Positions 43,581-52,383 of a stretch of 64,000 nucleotides of DNA are shown here, piece after piece. The DNA comes from Halococcus qingdaonensis. GTDB taxonomy: Archaea > Halobacteriota > Halobacteria > Halobacteriales > Halococcaceae. The notes under the pieces are model-generated. The model searched no databases and was not told the DNA's origin. It worked only from the letters and a program-made list of their open reading frames with translations. Position 1 is the first letter of the stretch; every line of letters starts with the position of its first letter. The stretch spans positions 62,001 through 126,000 of the forward strand of contig NZ_CP101943.1 of assembly GCF_024508235.1 (NCBI RefSeq), in the 5' to 3' direction. Made by a program: the position numbers and the translations under genes.

Positions 43581-44159
43581 GGCCGGCCCTTCCGAGAGAG
43601 GGGTCTTACGCTTTTCCCTTATAGTAACAAATTTGAATAGATAGGGTCTGCTTTGAGGATATTCGGATGAATCTCGGGTCGAATTGCGTGTCAGTCAGCC
43701 AGTGCGGCCACTGTTTCTGTGGACACCTCAGTAACCATTGGACACCCTTCGTTCTCTCCGCTTTGCGATGGCCGTGTGGATCCCGTTCGGAGAAGGGGCG
43801 GACAGCAGACCTGCACGGAGCCATGTCTGCAGTCAACTACCCCGCCTTACTCGCAGCTAAAGCAACTCCTCCGTCTCTGTTTCGTTCTCAGAACGTGGGG
43901 TTGTGGGAATGTATGACGACCAGGCCACGCTCTCCAGTTGCGATACGGTGTTTGCAACTGTATCTTAACTGAGAGAGCAAACAAAGAAAAATCTTTCGAT
44001 TCATATGGAACATGTGATCATGTCATTGAATCACAGGACTGCGGTATGGCGTGGAAACGAGCGAAGACTCCGGACCTCGAATAGCGGAGAACTGTCATTG
44101 CATTATCCACTGCACACCTAGCATCCTGACGTTCTGTATGCGTATCACGCTTTGACATC
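43581..44159. other. Gap without genes before the Orc1 element
   Basis: About 580 bases with no credible gene on either strand. The open frames have Ser/Arg-rich shadow composition. A short A/T-rich area (43970-44010) might be a terminator or promoter. I see no tRNA, att-like repeat or CRISPR-like structure. Confidence 0.45.
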
Positions 44160-44288
44160 GAGCGTAGATGAATGAATCTGTAGACATAACTACGAGGAGA
44201 AATCCAACGGTTCGATCGAAACAAGCACGGCGAGAACGGCAGCGCGACGTTCGTCGAATTCCTCGACGGGCTGATGACGTGGCGGAGG
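44160..44288 (+). pseudogene. Fragment of an IS630-like DDE domain
   Basis: On the plus strand about 44222-44278 reads KHGENGSATFVEFLDGLM, which resembles the segment before the second catalytic Asp of IS630-type transposases. No start or end remains. It abuts, in the opposite direction, an orphan HTH domain of the same family. Confidence 0.35.
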
Positions 44289-44723
44289 TCACAGCCCAGC
44301 CTCGGTCAGCAACCGTCGGACGTGCCGGTCACAGTACTCGACGTCGAACTCTCGGTCGAGATACTGCTGGGCGAGCGGAACCGTCCACGCATGCGCGTCG
44401 AGACCAGCCTCTGCAGGCGGTTCGTGGAGCGCATCGACGAATCGCCGATGTTCTGACTCGGAGAGTTTTGCCGGCCGTCCGGATCGAGGTTCGTCGTAGA
44501 CGACGTCCTCGAACGGCTCGTCGGTGAGCCGTTCGAGACGGGTGAACCACTTCGAGGCCCAGGTACTGGAAAACCCGTAGAGCGCGGCGGCTTCCCCTTG
44601 GGTTAGATCGTCGATTTCCTTGAACGTGATCGCCGCCATCAGACGTTGTGCAGCGTCAGCATCATCGACCTCCGCCAGAACTCGGCGGAGGTCTTCAGCG
44701 GAGACGCTTTCGAGAGCTGTCAT
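44289..44723 (-). CDS. Orphan IS630-type helix-turn-helix domain protein
   Basis: A 144-residue protein: LTQGEAAALYGFSSTWASKW is a helix-turn-helix, followed by DEPRSGRPAKLSESEHRRF and a second winged-helix region (VPLAQQYLDREFDVEYCDRHVRRLLTEAGL), the usual DNA-binding part of IS630 transposases. The catalytic domain is missing; either it is the first ORF of a two-ORF element or a truncated copy. A co-opted regulator role next to orc1 is possible but unsupported. Confidence 0.6.
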   Translation of the reverse strand: MTALESVSAEDLRRVLAEVDDADAAQRLMAAITFKEIDDLTQGEAAALYGFSSTWASKWFTRLERLTDEPFEDVVYDEPRSGRPAKLSESEHRRFVDALHEPPAEAGLDAHAWTVPLAQQYLDREFDVEYCDRHVRRLLTEAGL

Positions 44724-44867
44724 ACCACCACAAATGAACTAGAGATACATGAACTTTTGTCTGCTAGTATATAGGATGTATTTCATTATCGAAAGACAAA
44801 CTTATCTCGGATCTTGTACGGTTCCTGGTCCCACAGCCGTCAGCGGACCCCCTCCCTCCTTCCGCAG

Positions 44868-44917
44868 GTTTATATGTACGATCACACAGACACACTCGTA
44901 GTTCCGCTGGAGAACCC
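44868..44917 (+). promoter_or_regulatory. orc1 promoter with origin-box-like dyad
   Basis: A TATA box (gtttatatgtacg, 44868-44880) is followed by GTTCCGCTGGAGAAC at about 44898-44912, ending a few bases before the ATG. The dyad recalls half of a haloarchaeal origin recognition box (GTTCC-x-CTGG-x-AAC). Only one copy is seen, so an origin is not proven; autoregulation by Orc1 is possible. Confidence 0.4.
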
Positions 44918-46153
44918 ATGACCGACTACGACGACCTCTTCGACGACACCGCGCCCGACGACAGCGTGTTCACCGACAAAGGCGCACTCGATCCGTTGGG
45001 CGACCCCGAGGAGATTGTGGCTCGCGAGGACCAACAACGTGAACTGGCGACCCTGCTCAACGGGGTCCACGAGGGCTATCTCCCGACGACGGTGTCGATC
45101 TACGGACCGCCCGGCACCGGCAAGACGCTCGTCACTCGGCGTCTCTGTGAGGCGTTCGCCGCCCGCACCGACGTGATGGCCGTCGAGTACGTCAACCTCA
45201 AGGAGTGTCGCTCGCTGTTCAGCGCCGCCAACGAGATCCACTTCGAGCTCACCGGCGAGAAAAAGGGTGCCTACGAGGGTCTCGACGGCGTCTTCGAGGG
45301 GATCTGGGCGGCGCTTGCGGACTATCCCGAGTGGACGGTCCTGCTCCTCGACGAGATCGATCAGCTGCGCCACGATACGAACTACGACCCAAGCGAGTTC
45401 TTCTATCGGCTGTTGCGCGGCGAGGGCAAGCGCACACACGACGTCCAGCTGTCGGCGTGGCTCCTCAGCAACGAACTGCTGGAAGTCGATCTCCGACTCG
45501 ATTCGCGCGTCGAGAGCGCGATGGGTGGCGAGGAGGTGTTCTTTCCGCCGTACGGGAGAACGGAGCTCGAAGCCCTACTGGAGCCACGCGTCGAGCGGGC
45601 GTTTCGTGAGGGGGCCTTACCCGAATCAGTGTTCTCGGAGGGTGTTCGGGTGGCCGCAAACCGATGGGGCGACGCCCGGAAGGCGCTGCGCCTGTTCCGC
45701 CAGACCGGCGAGACTGCGACCGAACGCGGGCTCGAGCAGGTGAGCATGGCCTGTCTCGAGGCCAACTACGAGACGACCGAACGCGACGCGGTGCTCGAGA
45801 GACTCTCCACGCTGCCGCGGAATCACTTCCTGGTGTTGGTGGCGATCACGGGCTACCGACAGGGCGGGACGATCGTCCAACCCGTGACGACCGACCAGAT
45901 CGAGTCGTATTTCGCAACCGAGCAGGTGCCCGAGGCGTTGCAACTCGGCACGCGGGCGATTCGGGAGGTCGTGACCGACCTCGAGACGATGGGGCTGGTC
46001 GAGACGTGGATCGAGTCCCGTGGGCAGGGTGGACGGGTCAAACAGCTCGCAACCAGCTTCGAGCCGGAGTGGGTGCGGGCGGCCTACCACGAACAGCGGG
46101 CCGGGACGCCGACGGCGGTCACCACCGCGTCGTCGGATGGCACCGAATCCTGA
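44918..46153 (+). CDS. Orc1/Cdc6-family replication initiator
   Basis: A 411-residue AAA+ initiator. Walker A GPPGTGKT (63-70), Walker B VLLLDEIDQL (141-150), sensor 1 AWLLSNELLEVD, arginine-finger region DSRVES, sensor 2 GDARKALRLFRQTGE, then a C-terminal winged helix (LVLVAITGYRQGGTI...). Plasmids and integrated elements of haloarchaea usually carry their own orc gene. With recombinases nearby, this one is more likely an element-borne than a chromosomal initiator. Confidence 0.92.
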   Translation: MTDYDDLFDDTAPDDSVFTDKGALDPLGDPEEIVAREDQQRELATLLNGVHEGYLPTTVSIYGPPGTGKTLVTRRLCEAFAARTDVMAVEYVNLKECRSLFSAANEIHFELTGEKKGAYEGLDGVFEGIWAALADYPEWTVLLLDEIDQLRHDTNYDPSEFFYRLLRGEGKRTHDVQLSAWLLSNELLEVDLRLDSRVESAMGGEEVFFPPYGRTELEALLEPRVERAFREGALPESVFSEGVRVAANRWGDARKALRLFRQTGETATERGLEQVSMACLEANYETTERDAVLERLSTLPRNHFLVLVAITGYRQGGTIVQPVTTDQIESYFATEQVPEALQLGTRAIREVVTDLETMGLVETWIESRGQGGRVKQLATSFEPEWVRAAYHEQRAGTPTAVTTASSDGTES

Positions 46154-46461
46154 CGGGCGCTCGATGGACGCTGTCCGCTGGGTTGACGGTCGACCACGAC
46201 GTCGTTGACGGCAGCTGTCAGATGGATGGATGATTGGTGCAGTATCGTGTCGGGCTCACAGAGCGAGTGTCATGGGAGTTCACTAGCGCGGACGTTCGGG
46301 ATCGACTCCCGCCTGTTTCACTTTCACCCCGCTCGAGGAACTTTTTCGGTCCCCGCCGCCGAATGGGAAACCATCGCATCCATGGATAGTCATCACCGGA
46401 TCGTCCGATCATGGCTCGATTCACGGGTAGTGCGGCCAGCAGCAGTCCGATGGGTGGTACG
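46154..46461. other. Gap after orc1, no gene seen
   Basis: About 300 bases. I looked for origin boxes on both strands and found no convincing repeats. The sequence could hold the promoter of the following three-gene unit. Confidence 0.4.
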
Positions 46462-46743
46462 ATGAGCGTTCCACCGAACGAGCATGACGATGGAGGCTCC
46501 GAGCGCGACGCGATCCTTTCGATTCTGGCCGACCAGATCCGCGAGATCGACGCCCGGCTCGACCGCCTCGACGACGAGATCGACCCCGAGGATCTGGAGG
46601 CCCAACGAATGCAGGTCAAATGGACGCGGACGCTCGGCTATCTCTCCGGACAGTATCGCAAGCTGATGAAAGACACCGACATCGACGAACTCGAAGAGGA
46701 CGTCGAGTTGCTCGAAACGGTCGCTGGGATGGACGATCGATGA
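46462..46743 (+). CDS. Coiled-coil protein, unknown
   Basis: A 93-residue acidic protein. The segment ADQIREIDARLDRLDDEIDP (about 22-41) is a coiled coil and DELEEDVELLETVAGMDD closes the protein. The ATG at 46462 (MSVPPNEHDD) is preferred to one 17 codons upstream. The stop overlaps the ATG of the next gene (ATGA), so it is co-translated with the paralogous pair. Confidence 0.55.
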   Translation: MSVPPNEHDDGGSERDAILSILADQIREIDARLDRLDDEIDPEDLEAQRMQVKWTRTLGYLSGQYRKLMKDTDIDELEEDVELLETVAGMDDR

Positions 46744-47453
46744 CCAAGCGCAGTGTCGAAACCGATTTGGCGGAACTGAGTGAGGATATCCTCCACGACC
46801 TCAGCCACAAACAACGCTTTGCGCTGCTGTTGAAAGCCACTGAGGACGACCGTGAGCAGTGGAAAGAGCGGTTGGTCGATACCATTCCGACCGCGACCTA
46901 TCGTGGGCCCGATCCGGCCTACAGGAATCGAGGCTACATCCTGTTCGAGATGGCCTCACGAGCGTTCTACGAACTCCACACTCTCGCATTGCGATTCCAG
47001 TGGCTCCAGAGTCGGCGAACTCATCAGGAGCTGCTCGAGCTGCTCACGGACAACGACGATGAATCTCTCCCCGACCCGATTCGAGAACCCGAGACGAACC
47101 CACTGCTGCTGCTCGCCGAACTGTACATCACCTATCACGCCTACGAGCGCTTTGCAGCGCAGATCGTTGGCGTCGATCTAGAGACGTGGGCGATATCCCA
47201 TCTCGATGGACAACAGATCCTCGAGTTGGTCGAAACGCTTCTGGACAGCTATCCCGATCTTCTCAACCAAGCAAACACCGAGTTCGAGCCCGTTCCCGAA
47301 GCGGAGCTTGAGGTGGCCGACGAGTACCTTCCCGGCGAGTTTCCCGAGGAGCCTCTCGATCAGCACGCCCTCCACGAGTACAGCCTGCTTGTGGACGTCT
47401 TCGACTATCAATTCGAGACGATAATGGCGGACCCGGGCCATCTTGGACTGTAG
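46740..47453 (+). CDS. Element-borne protein of unknown function, paralogue 1
   Basis: A 237-residue acidic, mostly helical protein beginning MTKRSVETDLAELSEDILHD followed by LSHKQRFALLLKA. It contains LLLAELYITYHAYERFAAQI and EYLPGEFPEEPLDQHALHE. The next gene shares the start and overall plan, so this is a divergent tandem duplication. No known motif is visible. Co-translation with the coiled-coil gene suggests a complex. Confidence 0.6.
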   Translation: MTKRSVETDLAELSEDILHDLSHKQRFALLLKATEDDREQWKERLVDTIPTATYRGPDPAYRNRGYILFEMASRAFYELHTLALRFQWLQSRRTHQELLELLTDNDDESLPDPIREPETNPLLLLAELYITYHAYERFAAQIVGVDLETWAISHLDGQQILELVETLLDSYPDLLNQANTEFEPVPEAELEVADEYLPGEFPEEPLDQHALHEYSLLVDVFDYQFETIMADPGHLGL

Positions 47454-47474
47454 AACGGAGCGCTGATTCGCACC

Positions 47475-48122
47475 ATGACCAAACGAAGCCTCGAAAACGA
47501 TATCGAGGCGTTGAACCAGGAGGTCCTCGGGGATCTCTCCCACGACGAGCGATTGGAGCTGCTCCTCGAGGCGAATGCGAACCGCAAAGACAGCTGGCGA
47601 GAACGTCTGGCCGAGACGGCTCCACGGGCCATCTACGAGCAGATGGAGGTGGGCCTGACCCGTCGCGTGGAGGTCTCCTACACGATGGGACAGACAGCGA
47701 CCGTTCACCTCCAGTCGAGTGCGCTCCGATATCTGTGGGCGTCGTCGGTGTTCGAGTACTCGGCCCAGGTCACGCTGGCCGACGAGGAGTTGCCACCCCA
47801 TCCACTGGTTTCGATGGACGACTTCGACCCGACCGAGTTCCTCGTGGAGCTGTACGTTACCACCGACGCCTACCGACGGTTTGCCACCGAGGACCTGGGT
47901 GTCTCGCTCGAGACGTGGCTAGCGGGAGTGCCGGAGGGTGCTTCCGTCGTTGCTAGCGCGACCGACATCCTCGATGCGGAGGCCGATCGACTACAGCGAC
48001 TCCAGGACGACTCGGAGCCGCTTCTTGGGGTGGCCGCGGACCTTCCCGACGATTTCGACGCCGCAATCGACGAGCGCTATACGATCATTTCCGACTTCTA
48101 CAACGACGTTCTCGGAACGTGA
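47475..48122 (+). CDS. Element-borne protein of unknown function, paralogue 2
   Basis: A 215-residue relative of the preceding protein: MTKRSLENDIEALNQEVLGD and LSHDERLELLLEANANRKDS align with its start, FLVELYVTTDAYRRFATEDL with its middle, and DERYTIISDFYNDVLG with its end. The central region (YTMGQTATVHLQSSALRYLW) differs. The function is unknown. Confidence 0.6.
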   Translation: MTKRSLENDIEALNQEVLGDLSHDERLELLLEANANRKDSWRERLAETAPRAIYEQMEVGLTRRVEVSYTMGQTATVHLQSSALRYLWASSVFEYSAQVTLADEELPPHPLVSMDDFDPTEFLVELYVTTDAYRRFATEDLGVSLETWLAGVPEGASVVASATDILDAEADRLQRLQDDSEPLLGVAADLPDDFDAAIDERYTIISDFYNDVLGT

Positions 48123-48197
48123 CGCGATATCGCATCGACATCCATCGCGTACAGCCTTGTGATCTTCCGTGCATCGGCAGCGTGTGATCTAGCTGTC

Positions 48198-48779
48198 TCA
48201 CGTCGCCACGTCGTCCGATGGTGATCCGATCTCGACGGCAGCAACGGGGTCTTGGGTTCCCGTGTGAGTGTTTCTGTGGGTCGCGTTTTCGAGAGTTGCG
48301 GTGGCGTCCGTGTCGACATCACAGTGGGCGAGGATGACGCTCCGCCAGCGATCCAGTGCTGGTAGTGTCGTGAACACCGCCTCTCTGTCGGCTGGACCAG
48401 CAAACAGCTCGTAGTCGGGATCGAGGTCGAGTTCCGTTGCGATCCCGTAACAGACATCGTCCCAGCGGGCCGCGCGAGCGATCGGCCGCTCGTCGTCGGC
48501 CGTTCGGGGCTGTTTGTGTTCGGATAGCGACGACCACCACGGCACGAGCCACGCCTGCCATTTTCGGTGGCCGCCGTTGCCCGTGGGTTCGACGATTCCG
48601 AGGGCGGCCAGCTCGTCGATGTTGCGGTCATACGAGGCCGTGGAGATGTCTGCGCGTTTGATGATCGTGGCTCGCCCGAGTGGCTCGTCGGCGACGAGCA
48701 GCGTCTTGAGGACCGACTGCATCGTCGGTGGCAGCGCGGGCATGAGTCGCTCGGCGGGCAGCTGTGTGAGCGCGTACAA
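48198..48779 (-). CDS. Winged-helix protein downstream of the RAMP operon
   Basis: A 193-residue protein. A winged helix is in LPPTMQSVLKTLLVADEPLG, RATIIKRADISTASYDRNID and ELAALGIVEPTGN. It is followed by a Trp-rich stretch (WQAWLVPWW) and an acidic region. It resembles the DNA-binding ends of plasmid replication or regulatory proteins. A 99-base gap with an A/T-rich TATA-like segment (about 48790-48805) separates it from the RAMP operon, so it probably has its own promoter. Confidence 0.6.
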   Translation of the reverse strand: MYALTQLPAERLMPALPPTMQSVLKTLLVADEPLGRATIIKRADISTASYDRNIDELAALGIVEPTGNGGHRKWQAWLVPWWSSLSEHKQPRTADDERPIARAARWDDVCYGIATELDLDPDYELFAGPADREAVFTTLPALDRWRSVILAHCDVDTDATATLENATHRNTHTGTQDPVAAVEIGSPSDDVAT

Positions 48780-48878
48780 ACTGTTGGTAATATGATTTCT
48801 TTATTTGCTACCTGTTGTGACTGTTTGCCAGGCGATTCATCTCGTCGGATTTTGGCTTGTGAGTGTTTCTGTGCTGTA

Positions 48879-49778
48879 TCACACCCCTTGCTCCTGCCCA
48901 GCAATCGGTTTGACCTGGAGTTCTCCAAAACCATACTGGGAGTGCGATCCGACTCGTGTGAGACCGTTCTTCGCGGTTTCTACTGGCCGATCGCCGCGGT
49001 AGCGCACGATCTGCCCATGGTCAACCGTCTTGAGGTCGAATACCTTACGCTGTTCGAGGATCTTCTCCTGACGGAATCGCAAGTCCTCGCTGCTCTCAGC
49101 CCACCACCACGGTACGGGCCGATCGTTCACCGCGGGATACTCCGACTCCAGCACGAACGGCGTCACCAATTCGATGAGGTACGTCTCTGCGCCGTCAAGC
49201 CGCGAGTAATCAAGCGTGTCGAGATCAACCATCTGTGTGTCCTTCAGCATGACTTCGCCGTAACCGTAGTTACGCTTCCCGCCGAACTGGTGTCCGTCCA
49301 GTACACCTTCGCCAAGCGGGAGTACCGTTGGGTCATTGGTGTGCAGGTAGGCGTGAACGTACCAGTTCGTGGTCCGTCGTTGCTTCCGCTTGTCCTCCCG
49401 GCGACCCATGATGGTTTCGTGAGCAAGCGTCGGGTGACCCCCGTGGACACGGAGGTCGTGGGTGTTCAGTGTGTCGCGGGCACGACCGTCGAGAAGCCAG
49501 GTGTGTGACGCCTGCCGCTGGATGAAGAGATCGTCATACGCTTCCACGTCGGGGAGCCCGCTGCCGAGATACGGCCGGACACCCGACTGACTGTGTTCGT
49601 CGGGGAAACGACCGAACTGGCCGGGCACGAACACGCCGTGGCTCGCCGAGAGCGTAGCGTGTGTCTCGGGATCGAGCCGGTGGCCGAGCGCATGCAGGAT
49701 GGCATTGCCCGACACGTAGTAGGGATGGCCGATGTAGTCCATCTGCAGTTCCCAGAGGACCTGCTGAATCCTCGTCAT
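48879..49778 (-). CDS. RAMP-superfamily protein, Cas5-like (HRAMP-type)
   Basis: A 299-residue protein and the last gene of the operon. Near the start, YYVSGNAILHALGHRL (20-35) matches the first-helix region of Cas5/Csf3-like RAMPs. Two glycine-rich loops typical of RAMP folds follow: GGKRNYGYGEV (166-176) and GLTRVGSHSQYGFGEL (272-287), suggesting two ferredoxin-like domains. The ATG overlaps the upstream stop (ATGA). The likely role is holding the 5' end of a guide RNA in a derived class 1 effector; no nuclease residues are evident. Confidence 0.68.
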   Translation of the reverse strand: MTRIQQVLWELQMDYIGHPYYVSGNAILHALGHRLDPETHATLSASHGVFVPGQFGRFPDEHSQSGVRPYLGSGLPDVEAYDDLFIQRQASHTWLLDGRARDTLNTHDLRVHGGHPTLAHETIMGRREDKRKQRRTTNWYVHAYLHTNDPTVLPLGEGVLDGHQFGGKRNYGYGEVMLKDTQMVDLDTLDYSRLDGAETYLIELVTPFVLESEYPAVNDRPVPWWWAESSEDLRFRQEKILEQRKVFDLKTVDHGQIVRYRGDRPVETAKNGLTRVGSHSQYGFGELQVKPIAGQEQGV

Positions 49779-50515
49779 CGGTCGGGCCTCCACGCGGCGA
49801 AGTCTTCGAGATACTGGAGTGCGGTGCTCCACGACTGGATGCGGCGGAGATTTGCATCGAGGGTCATGTCGTATTTGTCGCGGTCGGTCGCAAGTGGGTG
49901 CGCTGTCAACCGATTCCACACTGCCGCCCACGATCGCCAGGGGCGGCTTCCGAGCCGAGCGGCGGGTCGTTCCTTGCTGTTCGCATCGATTCGAAGCGTA
50001 AACCGCTCACCCTCGAAGATCGTTCGAAACGGCTCGATTTCGTCTGGTGGGGAAACGGTGAGTCGGAGGGCAGCGAACGCGTTGTCATTGCGGTAGTTGT
50101 CGAGCAGCGCCGCTACGAGGAGCGTGTGATACTTCAGACTGGTGTAGGGGTGGTAGACGGACTCGTTGAACTCAGCGGCCACGTCACTTTCCAGCCACTG
50201 CTCGTGGGCGCTTGCAGCGTTCTCGATGGTGAGGAGGTCACGCACGTCGCTCTCGACGACCCCCTGTGAGAACTCACGGTGGTCGTAAACGGGGTCGCCG
50301 GTAAGCAACGAGAGCCGATAGCGATCCTCGTGAGTCGGGACGGTCCGCTCTCGTATCTGCTGTGGGCGTGAGAGCGCCGCCGCATCGTGGTCTGCACCCT
50401 CAGGGACAGCCTGATTGACGGCCACCCCAGCGAACGTCTCCCGGGCATCGTCATGGCTCTCACCCGTGAACTTGTGGGCGTCGTGGCGCAACGCCGCGAG
50501 CATCACGTCGTTCAT
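49775..50515 (-). CDS. RAMP-operon protein of unknown function
   Basis: A 246-residue protein lying between the Cas7-like and Cas5-like genes and overlapping both by 4 bases. It is mostly helical with conserved-looking blocks HDAHKFTGESHDDARETFAG, YHPYTSLKYHTLLVAALLDN and RLGSRPWRSWAAVWNRLTAH. There is no zinc site, HD or DEDD motif. By position it could be the equivalent of the large or small subunit, or the uncharacterised conserved protein described in HRAMP loci. Confidence 0.6.
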   Translation of the reverse strand: MNDVMLAALRHDAHKFTGESHDDARETFAGVAVNQAVPEGADHDAAALSRPQQIRERTVPTHEDRYRLSLLTGDPVYDHREFSQGVVESDVRDLLTIENAASAHEQWLESDVAAEFNESVYHPYTSLKYHTLLVAALLDNYRNDNAFAALRLTVSPPDEIEPFRTIFEGERFTLRIDANSKERPAARLGSRPWRSWAAVWNRLTAHPLATDRDKYDMTLDANLRRIQSWSTALQYLEDFAAWRPDR

Positions 50516-51396
50516 GGCCCGGCCTCGATACGCTCGGCGAGTGCCGATGCGAACCCGGGCAGATACTCATCAGCCCACTCGGCGTCCTTGTCGTCCATCC
50601 CCTGTGTGCTGGTCTTCCCACGATCGAACACCCGACAGAGTTCGGTGTCGGTGTAGAGCGGATTCACTAGCTCACAGTCGACGATTCCACCGCCGAAGTT
50701 CCGGGCACCGCCGAGTTGGTGCATGAACTCCGTTTTCCTTTCATTCAGTAATTCGATAGATTCAACGAGCAGGCCGACGAACGCGGGTTTGGGCTCCCGA
50801 AAGGACAGATGCCAGGTGCCGTCGACGTTCGCGACGGCGTCGATCGTGGTGTTTCGCAGCGGTTCGCGGCCGTCTTCTTGGTTCCGTGAGACGACGTTTC
50901 GATTCAGCCGGCGGTAGTGACCTTCCGCTTGGCCACGCGTGTACTCCACGCTCGAACGGACGGGCGAGAACGTGATCGGCCGGCGCATCACCTTGCCAGG
51001 GCGATTCTCGAATCCGCCGAAGAGGTCCAAGATGACGCATCCGTCGCCGTCGTCGGTGTTGAGACAGTCGCCTTTTGGGTGATACCCGGCGTCGAGATCG
51101 CGTGCGTACACATCTTCCTTTCGGAAGTTGGCGTTGGCCTCACCGGGATGGCAGGCGGTACCGCCGCGCTCCTGCACGACCTGCTCCATCCCGTGACGGA
51201 GCCACCCCGATAGCGAGAATGCGGGAATGATGCCGCCGATCTGGTTTTGTGGATCCGTGTCTTCGTAGTTCCCGTTCGAGGCATGGTGGCGATCGGTCAT
51301 GATCGTATCGCCAATGACGAGTAGATCCGACTGAAGGCGGACGTACACGTCTCGGATCTCCGATGGTGGTGTCCCAGCGTCCGTAGCGTTCGCCAT
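50512..51396 (-). CDS. RAMP-superfamily protein, Cas7-like (HRAMP-type)
   Basis: A 294-residue protein. After the first strand (DVYVRLQSDLLVIGD), IPAFSLSGWLRHGMEQV (57-73) matches the Cas7/Csm3/Csf2 motif IPgSSlkGwlR; LFGGFE (125-130) and the glycine-rich loop LGGARNFGGGIVD (228-240) complete the RAMP pattern. Cas7 proteins form the backbone that binds guide RNA. The Asp in a position like the Csm3 slicer residue (IGDT, 29-32) cannot be judged by reading. Four cysteines (82, 111, 120, 241) might bind zinc. Confidence 0.72.
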   Translation of the reverse strand: MANATDAGTPPSEIRDVYVRLQSDLLVIGDTIMTDRHHASNGNYEDTDPQNQIGGIIPAFSLSGWLRHGMEQVVQERGGTACHPGEANANFRKEDVYARDLDAGYHPKGDCLNTDDGDGCVILDLFGGFENRPGKVMRRPITFSPVRSSVEYTRGQAEGHYRRLNRNVVSRNQEDGREPLRNTTIDAVANVDGTWHLSFREPKPAFVGLLVESIELLNERKTEFMHQLGGARNFGGGIVDCELVNPLYTDTELCRVFDRGKTSTQGMDDKDAEWADEYLPGFASALAERIEAGP

Positions 51397-51797
51397 TAGC
51401 TCACCTCCTCTCGACGAAACGCCGCCGAGCCCTCGTCTGCGTCCGCGTAATCGAGCACGGCCGCGGGCCCCTCGTCGGCGGTGAAGACGAGGCGATGGCC
51501 CTGGGTCGCGGCGTCACCCCGCAGTGTCAGTCGACCGCTGACGACGATCTCGGCAGCGCCCGTGGTGGGCGTGGTGATCGTGCCGTGGTCGGGAAGACAG
51601 CGCGCACAGTGGATCGTGGCGGTGGTCCATCGGGCTTCGTCCGAGAGGCGATGAGCCCCTAGCGCGACGTCGCTGCCCTCGCCGATCGAATGATGACATG
51701 ACGAACACTGGGCGAACGAGCCGGTGCCGACCCCAGTCCCCGAGAGTACTTGTTGTGGAGTGGTCGAAATGGTGGTGACAGTGTGTTCGACAGTCAT
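51396..51797 (-). CDS. Zinc-ribbon protein of the RAMP operon
   Basis: A 133-residue protein. CSSC (31-34) and CARC (64-67) form a C4 zinc ribbon; the rest is strand-rich (ATQGHRLVFTADEGPAAVLD). Its TAA overlaps the ATG of the Cas7-like gene (TAATG), and its start overlaps the preceding gene by 4 bases. In type IV systems Csf1 carries a C4 zinc finger, so this could be a reduced Csf1-like subunit, an analogy only. Confidence 0.58.
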   Translation of the reverse strand: MTVEHTVTTISTTPQQVLSGTGVGTGSFAQCSSCHHSIGEGSDVALGAHRLSDEARWTTATIHCARCLPDHGTITTPTTGAAEIVVSGRLTLRGDAATQGHRLVFTADEGPAAVLDYADADEGSAAFRREEVS

Positions 51798-52201
51798 AGT
51801 GGTGTTCGGATGTCGGATACAGCCGGGTCGGTGTCTTTCGTGGTTGATGTGTTCTCGTTGCTATTGGTGGCCATCCCCTTCCGTCGCTTGGCGTAACTCA
51901 CTGCTTCCGTCGCGTTGTCCTGTGGCATGCGCTCCCCGCGATCGATCGCTTGATCGATTTCGTTGATCATGTGGATCCCGGCGAGTACCTTACGGACATC
52001 GCACTCGGAGTAGATCCTGACGATGTGGGTCGGAACGTCGCCATCATAGCGTACTGCTTCGCCGTCCGTGCGGCGATAGGAATCGACGAAGATGACGGTC
52101 GCGCTAGGGAGGGCGACCGGCCCAGAACTGTCGAGGTCTAGGATACGATTATCGGTTGGAAGCTGTTCAACATCGTTTTCAATCGTTTGGGGCGTAACCA
52201 T
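51794..52201 (-). CDS. First gene of the RAMP operon, unknown
   Basis: A 135-residue acidic protein. It begins MVTPQTIENDVEQLPTDNRI, contains a strand-rich core (VALPSATVIFVDSYRRTD, HIVRIYSECDVRKVLAGIHM) and ends in a Ser/Thr/Asn-rich tail. The core could be a small alpha/beta domain. The ATG at 52201 is chosen; the open frame upstream is low-quality. It is co-translated with the zinc-ribbon gene. Confidence 0.5.
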   Translation of the reverse strand: MVTPQTIENDVEQLPTDNRILDLDSSGPVALPSATVIFVDSYRRTDGEAVRYDGDVPTHIVRIYSECDVRKVLAGIHMINEIDQAIDRGERMPQDNATEAVSYAKRRKGMATNSNENTSTTKDTDPAVSDIRTPL

Positions 52202-52383
52202 TGATGCTCTCGTCTCCCGAGAGCGAGGTCCCGCGCTGCAACGCGGGGCCAGTCCGATTCTGACAGCGCCTCGCTCTCTGATCGCGGCTACGTCTCTCAG
52301 CATCTTAAACTTTGCGTAGCAAATGTGCTATACAGGTATGCTAACGGAAAAGGTATAGCAAATGGTTACGTATAGGGTCACGT

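Noticed and set aside
46154-46461. A replication origin downstream of orc1
   Set aside because: I searched for repeated origin boxes in this gap and saw none; only one box-like dyad exists, upstream of the gene.
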